A stretch of DNA of 9,528 bases from Candidatus Woesearchaeota archaeon. Its GTDB lineage: Archaea; Nanobdellota; Nanobdellia; Woesearchaeales; JACQSR01. The stretch is taken from NCBI GenBank assembly GCA_023255615.1, contig JAHFLI010000038.1:1-9528 (forward strand). The letters are read 5' to 3'. The notes below the pieces were generated by a model that searched no databases, was not told where the DNA came from, and saw nothing but the letters and a program-made list of their open reading frames with translations. Below, piece by piece: positions 1 through 4,388 of this stretch (positions within the stretch are counted from its first letter, which is position 1; each line of letters starts with the position of its first letter). Both the position numbers and the translations under genes were made by a program.

Positions 1-166
1 CAACAACCGTCAATGTTCGTGGATCAGAAACAACATAAATATTCCTATTTCCGATTTTATCGGGTGATATCATATAACGATTATTTCCGCAAGTAACGCA
101 ACGTTCTAAATCTATGGGTACATCATCATTGCATGGGTCGTCATCAAGGAGAGATTGTCTGACATA
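1..166 (-). pseudogene. Continuation of the minus-strand gene in the -1 frame, runs off the window
   Basis: Read from position 166 down to 2, this frame gives 55 codons with no stop and no start of its own near the beginning. It joins the preceding frame exactly at a run of seven T (minus-strand view of A7 at 166-172). The sequence includes an acidic patch (LLDDDPCNDD) and a CVTCGNN zinc-knuckle-like CxxC at about residues 23-26 of the fragment. The continuous openness and the CxxC make it the likely true C-terminal part of the gene starting at 432. Its function is unknown, and the gene's end lies outside the window. Confidence 0.45.
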
Positions 167-432
167 AAAAAACGTTCTCTATCAATTACTAATTTGAGAG
201 GATATTGAGAAGGATTACGATATACATTTTGATCTATGCCTGCTGAGAGATCCAAATGAATTCCCATTACTATTTGACTTATCAGCGGAGGGTCGCTTTC
301 TCCAAGGGAGTTGCTAAGATCTGCATTTCTTTCTATTTCTCGGTACCCCTTGCTCAAAAGTATTTGAAAATCTAACGCAAGAAGTCCAGCGCATAAGGCT
401 TGTTCTCGTACCTCGGGATTTTCTTGGTTCAT
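112..432 (-). CDS. Unrecognised protein, 5' portion, apparently frameshifted
   Basis: I do not recognise this family. The frame opens with ATG at 432 and runs 106 codons to a TAG at 112-114. The last 17 codons look spurious: after residue 89 (...DRERFF) the frame enters a Met-rich tail, while the -1 frame is open from the same point to the window edge. The first 89 residues are soluble-looking, with a probable helix at residues 5-30 and no signal peptide or membrane segment. A TATA-like element at 453-460 sits about 25 bases before the start codon, which would fit a leaderless transcript; a second lies further upstream at 476-484. No strong Shine-Dalgarno is visible. The gene is divergent from the tRNA/RNA polymerase cluster. 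It is either a gene broken in a homopolymer, an assembly error, or a gene read by -1 frameshifting. Confidence 0.5.
   Translation of the reverse strand: MNQENPEVREQALCAGLLALDFQILLSKGYREIERNADLSNSLGESDPPLISQIVMGIHLDLSAGIDQNVYRNPSQYPLKLVIDRERFFMSDNLSLMTTHAMMMYP
166..172 (-). other. Homopolymer T7, possible -1 slippery heptamer
   Basis: On the minus strand the zero-frame codons are CGT TTT TTT ATG, so the run reads T TTT TTT in exactly the register needed for a tandem -1 slip. After a -1 shift the next codon is TAT and the open 55-codon frame follows. A missing T in the run, real or from sequencing, would look the same. Confidence 0.5.
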
Positions 433-452
433 GACAAAAAGATCCGTGCAAT

Positions 453-460
453 CTTTAAAA
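453..460 (-). promoter_or_regulatory. TATA-like element for the minus-strand gene
   Basis: The minus strand reads TTTTAAAG here. Its centre is about 25 bases from the A of the ATG at 432, the spacing expected when an archaeal transcript starts at or next to its start codon. The competing element TTTATAAAG at 476-484 would give a leader of roughly 20 bases. The assignment rests on spacing and composition only. Confidence 0.35.
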
Positions 461-474
461 CACTTATTCGAAAT

Positions 475-483
475 CTTTATAAA
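475..483 (+). promoter_or_regulatory. TATA-like element facing the tRNA/RNA polymerase cluster
   Basis: CTTTATAAA followed by TAAG is the best archaeal TATA-like box upstream of the tRNAs on the + strand. Transcription would begin near 505, leaving a leader of about 90 bases before tRNA-Asp that contains the hairpin at 517-569. The core TTTATAAA is palindromic, so it could also serve the divergent gene. No comparable box was seen between the tRNAs or between tRNA-Lys and rpoH. Confidence 0.4.
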
Positions 484-516
484 TAAGAAGGTGATTCAGT
501 GCCTAATGCGCAATAA

Positions 517-569
517 TCTTTCTTTAGTCAAAAGGCTATCTTTATGAGTTAGTTTTAGCTAAAGAAAGA
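517..569 (+). repeat. Long inverted repeat / hairpin in the tRNA leader region
   Basis: TCTTTCTTTAG (517-527) is perfectly complementary to CTAAAGAAAGA (559-569), an 11-bp stem. Pairing can continue inside with 530-533/553-556 and 536-538/550-552 around an 11-base loop, so almost the whole segment folds on itself. It lies between the + strand TATA-like element and tRNA-Asp and would be part of the pre-tRNA leader or a separate small RNA. Pairing is seen in the sequence; a role is not known. Confidence 0.5.
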
Positions 570-579
570 AGAATATGCT

Positions 580-590
580 CGCGTATCGCG
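580..590 (+). repeat. Small CGCG hairpin just before tRNA-Asp
   Basis: CGCG-TAT-CGCG forms a 4-bp GC stem with a 3-base loop, ending six bases before the first base of tRNA-Asp. It stands out in an AT-rich stretch. It could influence 5' processing of the pre-tRNA, but that is inference. Confidence 0.35.
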
Positions 591-596
591 TGAAAT

Positions 597-701
597 GCCC
601 TGGTAGTGTAGCCTGGCCTATCATGAAGCCCTGTCGAGGCTTCGACTCGGGTTCAAAAAGTAATTCAGCGACAGAAGCTTTTGAAAATCCCGACCAGGGC
701 G
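597..701 (+). tRNA. tRNA-Asp(GTC) with a T-loop intron
   Basis: The acceptor stem is GCCCTGG (597-603) with CCAGGGC (694-700), and G701 is the discriminator. The D arm spans 606-624. The anticodon stem is AAGCC/GGCTT with loop CTGTCGA (631-637), giving anticodon GTC, which decodes Asp codons. The T stem TCGGG (647-651) pairs with CCCGA (689-693). The T-loop is 37 bases instead of 7, so it holds a 30-base intron (658-687); removal restores TTCAAAT and a 75-base tRNA. No CCA is encoded. The next tRNA begins 35 bases downstream with no promoter visible between, so both are probably on one precursor. Confidence 0.93.
658..687 (+). other. tRNA-Asp intron, T-loop position 59/60
   Basis: The bulge-helix-bulge can be drawn as T-stem, then central helix TTCA (652-655)/TGAA (682-685), with 3-base bulges AAA (656-658) and AAT (686-688). 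Cutting after the second base of each bulge releases 30 bases and joins TTCAAA to T. A-T richness allows a shifted pairing in the intron-side helix, so the exact end could move by a base, but the size is fixed by the 7-base loop. Confidence 0.8.
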
Positions 702-756
702 TTTTGGATGGCACGGAGCCTTTCAACGAAAAAGAGGGGCCGGTAGCTCAGCCTGG

Positions 757-773
757 AAGAAAACTCTGGGCAA
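757..773 (+). other. tRNA-Lys intron 1, D-loop (19/20), 17 bases
   Basis: The central helix is GCCT (751-754) with GGGC (768-771), including one G-U pair. Bulges are GGA (755-757) and AAT (772-774). The intron side is closed by AGA (758-760)/TCT (765-767) with loop AAAC. Cutting after the second base of each bulge gives the D-loop AGCCTGGTA, the usual archaeal form. One A-A mismatch (750/775) separates the motif from the D stem. Confidence 0.85.
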
Positions 774-791
774 TAGAGCACTCGACTTTTA

Positions 792-803
792 CGGTATAAG
801 GTA
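792..803 (+). other. tRNA-Lys intron 2, anticodon loop (37/38), 12 bases
   Basis: This is the canonical archaeal intron position. The central helix is CTTT (786-789) with AAGG (798-801), including one G-U pair. Bulges are TAC (790-792) and TAA (802-804). Only five bases (GGTAT) close the intron side, so there is no intron-internal stem and the motif is a reduced one. Splicing restores CTTTTAA. Confidence 0.88.
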
Positions 804-825
804 ATCGAGTGGTCGCGGGTTCGAA

Positions 826-838
826 CTATACACGGAAA
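826..838 (+). other. tRNA-Lys intron 3, T-loop (59/60), 13 bases
   Basis: The central helix is TTCG (820-823) with CGGA (833-836), including one G-U pair. Bulges are AAC (824-826) and AAT (837-839). A 6-base loop closes the intron side. Cutting after the second base of each bulge restores TTCGAAT. The insertion point is the same as in the neighbouring tRNA-Asp. Confidence 0.85.
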
Positions 839-864
839 TCCCGTCCGGCCCACTCATACTGCAT

Positions 865-869
865 GAGGT
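865..869 (+). promoter_or_regulatory. Shine-Dalgarno of rpoH
   Basis: GAGGT lies five bases before ATG 875 and supports that start over the upstream in-frame codons, which run into tRNA-Lys. The bases GAG are also the 3' arm of a 5-bp hairpin (853-857/863-867), so the site could be partly masked. Confidence 0.6.
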
Positions 870-874
870 CAACA

Positions 875-1114
875 ATGGTGGAAGTGGATATAACAAAGCA
901 CATATTGGTTCCAAAGCATACGAAGTTGAGTGATAAGGAGAAGAAAGAGGTTTTAGAGAGTTATAATGTAACCCTCGATGATCTCCCTCGAATTCGTATT
1001 TCTGATCCTGCGATTAAACATTTACATCCTAAAGTCGGAGATATGATTAAAGTTCTTAGGAAAAGTCCCACCGCAGGAGAATCTGTTTTTTATAGGGGTG
1101 TCATTGATGTCTAA
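875..1114 (+). CDS. rpoH: DNA-directed RNA polymerase subunit H
   Basis: RpoH/Rpb5 C-terminal-like subunit of archaeal RNA polymerase, 79 residues, the normal archaeal length; it sits in the lower jaw of the enzyme and helps assembly. The family signature is visible: HILVPKH near the start, LPRIRISDPAIKHL in the middle, and GDMIKVLRKSPTAGESVFYR at the end. ATG 875 is chosen because it has GAGGT at the right distance and gives a family-length protein. The frame is open further upstream to 809 but would then cover the 3' part of tRNA-Lys. It is the first gene of the polymerase operon and overlaps rpoB'' by eight bases. Confidence 0.95.
   Translation: MVEVDITKHILVPKHTKLSDKEKKEVLESYNVTLDDLPRIRISDPAIKHLHPKVGDMIKVLRKSPTAGESVFYRGVIDV
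1095..1100 (+). promoter_or_regulatory. Shine-Dalgarno of rpoB''
   Basis: GGGGTG inside the end of rpoH, six bases before ATG 1107. It favours ATG 1107 over the GTG at 1098, which lies inside the motif itself. Confidence 0.5.
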
Positions 1115-2585
1115 GGCGAGAAAAGTTCTTATTCAGAAATATTTTGAAGAGCCGAGCTTTGTTGATTCCAATATTGCTTCGTTTAATTTTCTTGTTGAAA
1201 AGGAATTGCAAGAGATTGTCGATGAGAATAGGGAAATTGTTCCAACAATCATTCCTCAGAATGTTGATGATTTCAAAATACGTTTTGATAAAATCTGGGT
1301 AACCAAGCCCGAGATTACCGAAGCTGATGGGAGTAAAAGGAAGATTTTTCCTGCCGAGGCTCGGTTACGAAAAATTACCTATTCTGCGCCCATCTTTATT
1401 GAAGTGAGCGCCCATATTAATGATGTGCAACGAGAATCATTTACCACTCAGATCGGAAACCTCCCCATAATGCTCAAATCAAATTCTTGCCATCTTCATA
1501 AAATGTCTCGAGAAGAATTGATTACTCACAATGAAGATCCTGATGATCCTGGGGGGTATTTTATCATCAATGGAACTGAAAAAGTCTTGATCAACATTGA
1601 GGATCTTGCTCCTAATCGCTTCCTTTGTGAGAAGTCAGGGAATGATGTTGTCGGAAAAATGTTTTCTGAAAAAGGATCTTTTAAAATCCCCCATACGATT
1701 GAGAAATCAAAAGAAGGAATTTTCTACCTTACGTTCACCCGTGTCCAGAATATCCCTATTATTGTCATCATAAAATCTCTAGGTCTTATCAAGGATTCTG
1801 ATATTATGAAATTTGTGAGTGAAGATCGTCAATTTGATGAATTACTGATTAATCTTTATGAGTTTGCCGAGATAAAGAACGAAGAAGATGCACTTGATTA
1901 TGTTGCAAAACGCATTGGAATTACTCAGTCAAAAGAGATCAGGCTCGAACGAATGAAAGAAATTCTTGATAAATATCTTCTTCCTCATTTAGGGAGCGCT
2001 CCTCAGGCAAGAATGACCAAAGCTCACAATCTGTGCAAGATGTTGAAACGCTACGTTCTTGTTGCGAATGGTGAAGTCGATTTTGATGATAAAGATCATT
2101 ATATGAACAAGAGATTAAAGATGAGTGGCGATCTCATGGCAGATCTCATTCGAGTTAATCTTAAAGTCCTCATCGGTGATCTTCTCTATAATTTTCAGAG
2201 AATTGTGAAACGTGGTAAATTCCCCACGATAAAGGTCATTATTCGCGATAAATTGCTTACGTCGAGAATTTATTCTTCAATGGCAACTGGAAATTGGGTT
2301 GGGGGAAGAAAAGGAATCAGTCAACGTATTCAGAGATTGAATTTCCTTGAAACTCAAAGCCATCTTCAACGAGTAGTTAGTCCCTTATCCGCTTCACAAG
2401 AAAACTTTGAAGCACGAGAATTGCATCCCACTCACTTAGGAAGACTTTGTCCGATTGAGACTCCTGAAGGAACGAATATTGGATTAAGAAAAAACCTTTC
2501 CTTGTTGTGTAGTATTTCTGATGATATGCCAGAGGAAGAGTATCTCAAAGCATTAGTGAATTTGGGATTGAGAACGGTGAAATAA
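1107..2585 (+). CDS. rpoB2: DNA-directed RNA polymerase subunit B''
   Basis: N-terminal half of the second-largest subunit (equivalent to the N-terminal half of eukaryotic Rpb2 and bacterial beta), 492 residues, forming the protrusion, lobe and fork. Landmarks are LPIMLKSNSCHL, DPGGYFIINGTEKV (from D147), RMTKAHNLCKML with DDKDHYMNKRLKMSGDLM in the lobe-to-fork part, and LSASQENFEARELHPTHLGR leading into CPIETPEGTNIG (448-459). It ends soon after this block, at the place where B is split in many Euryarchaeota. A GTG at 1098 in the same frame would add three residues; ATG 1107 is preferred. It overlaps rpoH by eight bases and meets rpoB' in TAATG, so translation of the two halves is probably coupled. 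Confidence 0.96.
   Translation: MSKARKVLIQKYFEEPSFVDSNIASFNFLVEKELQEIVDENREIVPTIIPQNVDDFKIRFDKIWVTKPEITEADGSKRKIFPAEARLRKITYSAPIFIEVSAHINDVQRESFTTQIGNLPIMLKSNSCHLHKMSREELITHNEDPDDPGGYFIINGTEKVLINIEDLAPNRFLCEKSGNDVVGKMFSEKGSFKIPHTIEKSKEGIFYLTFTRVQNIPIIVIIKSLGLIKDSDIMKFVSEDRQFDELLINLYEFAEIKNEEDALDYVAKRIGITQSKEIRLERMKEILDKYLLPHLGSAPQARMTKAHNLCKMLKRYVLVANGEVDFDDKDHYMNKRLKMSGDLMADLIRVNLKVLIGDLLYNFQRIVKRGKFPTIKVIIRDKLLTSRIYSSMATGNWVGGRKGISQRIQRLNFLETQSHLQRVVSPLSASQENFEARELHPTHLGRLCPIETPEGTNIGLRKNLSLLCSISDDMPEEEYLKALVNLGLRTVK
2576..2580 (+). promoter_or_regulatory. Shine-Dalgarno of rpoB'
   Basis: GGTGA, four bases before the ATG that overlaps the rpoB'' stop codon. It shows that rpoB' is initiated separately and that the split is not a frameshift artefact. 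Confidence 0.65.
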
Positions 2586-4387
2586 TGGGAGAAGTATATA
2601 TCAATAGCAAATTTGCAGGAACTGTTGACGACTCACGGCAGTTTGTTCAACATATTAAGGACGAACGGAGAAAAGGAGTTATTCCAAATAACGTCAATGT
2701 TCATTACAATGAAAAAATTGATGAAGTCCAAGTTGAGTCTTCTCGTGGGAGAGCTCGTCGGCCTCTCATTGTCGTAAAAGATGGAAGACCACTTCTTACC
2801 GAAAAGCATGTTAAACAATTAGAGAAAAATGAAATTTCGTGGTCTGATTTAATTAAGCAAGGAGTCATAGAATTTTTGGACGCGGCTGAAGAAGAAAATT
2901 GCTTCGTTGCGTTTACCGAACAAGATCTTACGTTGGAACACACCCATATGGAGGTTAGTCCTCTTGTTATGCTGGGACTTGCTACATCGCTTGTGCCGTA
3001 TGGAAATTTTAATCAATCGACACGATTAAACGCAGGTTCGAAAAATCAAAAGCAGGCTCTTGGTTTTTATGCCGCAAATTATTCTGTTCGTATGGACATG
3101 GATGTTAATGTTCTTCATACTCCTCAGCTGCCTCTTGTTGAAACAGTTATGAACGAAATCTCAGGATATGCTAAACATCCTGCGGGACAAAATATGGTTA
3201 TTGCCATTATGAGTTACAAAGGGTACAATATGGAAGACGCAATCATTTTAAATCAGGGATCGATTGATCGTGGATTAGGACGATCATCTTACTTTAGACC
3301 ATCTGTTGCGGAAGAACTTCGATATGCTGGTGGACTTATCGACGAAATATCTATTCCTGATAAAACAGTCAAAGGATATAAAAGTGAAAAAGATTATCGA
3401 TTTTTAGAAGAGGATGGAATTATCTATCCTGAAGCTAAGTTTAAAGAAGCAGATGTTATTATTGGAAAGACATCTCCTCCGCGATTCTTATCTTCCCTCG
3501 ATGAATATAATCTTGCTTCTTCAACGAGAAGAGAAAGTTCTGTGTCCGCAAAGCACGGAGAACAGGGAATTGTTGATTTCGTTTTAATTACAGAATCAGA
3601 GGAAGGAAACAAACTTGTTCAAGTGCGAGTTCGTGATGAGCGTATTCCAGAGATTGGAGATAAGTTCACGAGTAGACACGGTCAGAAAGGGGTCGTTGGA
3701 ATTATTGTTCCTCTCGCCGATATGCCGTTTAGTGCATCCGGAATTGTTCCTGATATCATTTTTTCTCCTCATGGAATTCCTTCTCGTATGACGATTGCTC
3801 ACCTCATTGAGATGGTCGCTGGGAAAGTTGGATCCTTGGCTGGAAGAACTATTAATGGAACAACTTTTGACGCTGAACCTGAAGATCAGTTGAGAAGAGA
3901 ATTAATGGATCTGGGATTTCGAGAAAATGGAATGGAAACGATGTATAATGGATTAACGGGTGAGATGTACCAGGCAAAGATTTTCATAGGAGATATGTAC
4001 TATCTCAAATTAAAGCACATGGTTGCAAATAAACTTCACTCCCGCGCTCGCGGTCCGATCCAGTTGTTAACTAGACAACCAACAGAAGGACGTGCAAAAG
4101 AAGGGGGGTTACGTTTGGGAGAGATGGAAAAAGATACGTTTGTTGCTCACGGAGCATCCTTATTGCTTAAAGAAAGATTTGATTCTGATCGAACGATTGT
4201 TCCTGTGTGTGAAGAATGCGGCATTATTGCTGTGCGAGATGATTTTAAGAAACGTAGTTATTGTCCGATTTGTGGAGATAGTGCGGAGATTTCGAGCATC
4301 GAAGTCAGTTATGCATTCAAACTTATCTTAGATGAATTTAAGTCTCTCGGAATATATCCGAAACTTGTATTGGAGAACAAATATTAA
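2585..4387 (+). CDS. rpoB1: DNA-directed RNA polymerase subunit B'
   Basis: C-terminal half of the second-largest subunit, 600 residues, carrying the hybrid-binding, wall and anchor/clamp parts. Visible landmarks: SPLVMLGLATSLVPYGNFNQS; SYKGYNMEDAIILNQ with N215-M-E217-D218, the conserved acidic pair near the active site; GDKFTSRHGQKG (358-369) in the hybrid-binding region; GIVPDIIFSPHGIPSRMT; RARGPIQLLTRQPTEGRA followed by EGGLRLGEMEKD; and a C-terminal zinc site with C542, C545, C560 and C563. Length and order match archaeal B' proteins. The start shares one base with the rpoB'' stop and has GGTGA upstream. rpoA' follows after a single base. Confidence 0.97.
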   Translation: MGEVYINSKFAGTVDDSRQFVQHIKDERRKGVIPNNVNVHYNEKIDEVQVESSRGRARRPLIVVKDGRPLLTEKHVKQLEKNEISWSDLIKQGVIEFLDAAEEENCFVAFTEQDLTLEHTHMEVSPLVMLGLATSLVPYGNFNQSTRLNAGSKNQKQALGFYAANYSVRMDMDVNVLHTPQLPLVETVMNEISGYAKHPAGQNMVIAIMSYKGYNMEDAIILNQGSIDRGLGRSSYFRPSVAEELRYAGGLIDEISIPDKTVKGYKSEKDYRFLEEDGIIYPEAKFKEADVIIGKTSPPRFLSSLDEYNLASSTRRESSVSAKHGEQGIVDFVLITESEEGNKLVQVRVRDERIPEIGDKFTSRHGQKGVVGIIVPLADMPFSASGIVPDIIFSPHGIPSRMTIAHLIEMVAGKVGSLAGRTINGTTFDAEPEDQLRRELMDLGFRENGMETMYNGLTGEMYQAKIFIGDMYYLKLKHMVANKLHSRARGPIQLLTRQPTEGRAKEGGLRLGEMEKDTFVAHGASLLLKERFDSDRTIVPVCEECGIIAVRDDFKKRSYCPICGDSAEISSIEVSYAFKLILDEFKSLGIYPKLVLENKY

Positions 4388-4388
4388 C

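Larger units (their letters stand above)
737..852 (+). tRNA. tRNA-Lys(TTT) interrupted by three short introns
   Basis: The acceptor stem is GGGCCGG (737-743) with CCGGCCC (845-851), discriminator A852. The D stem is GCTC (746-749)/GAGC (776-779). The anticodon stem is CTCGA (781-785)/TCGAG (805-809), loop beginning CTTTTA, anticodon TTT, which decodes Lys. The T stem is GCGGG (815-819)/CCCGT (840-844). The three loops are 26, 19 and 20 bases long, not the usual 9, 7 and 7. The excess is explained by introns of 17, 12 and 13 bases, each with its own 4-bp central helix and two 3-base bulges. After removal the tRNA is 74 bases with D-loop AGCCTGGTA, anticodon loop CTTTTAA and T-loop TTCGAAT, all standard. 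No CCA is encoded. rpoH starts 22 bases after the gene. Confidence 0.93.

Noticed and set aside
491..596. C/D-box or H/ACA guide RNA in the leader
   Set aside because: No proper C (RTGATGA) and D (CTGA) box pair is present. The hairpin lacks a convincing pseudouridylation pocket, and there is no ACA box, only AGA next to the stem.
487..596. Split tRNA half in the leader
   Set aside because: No acceptor, D-arm or T-loop consensus could be found there.
575..799. + strand open frame of 74 codons across both tRNA genes
   Set aside because: It covers the tRNA-Asp and tRNA-Lys stems and introns and has no protein-family features; the tRNA structures explain the sequence.
665..853. Minus-strand open frame of 62 codons opposite the tRNAs
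   Set aside because: It is antisense to the tRNA pair and shows no recognisable protein.
809..874. Upstream extension of rpoH
   Set aside because: It would translate the 3' part of tRNA-Lys; ATG 875 has a Shine-Dalgarno and gives the family length.
2575..2590. rpoB''/rpoB' boundary as a frameshift or broken gene
   Set aside because: The split is the established archaeal arrangement, with its own Shine-Dalgarno and a TAATG junction.
4332..4388. Upstream start for rpoA' inside rpoB'
   Set aside because: It would overlap rpoB' by 56 bases and add non-family residues; ATG 4389 directly follows the rpoB' stop.
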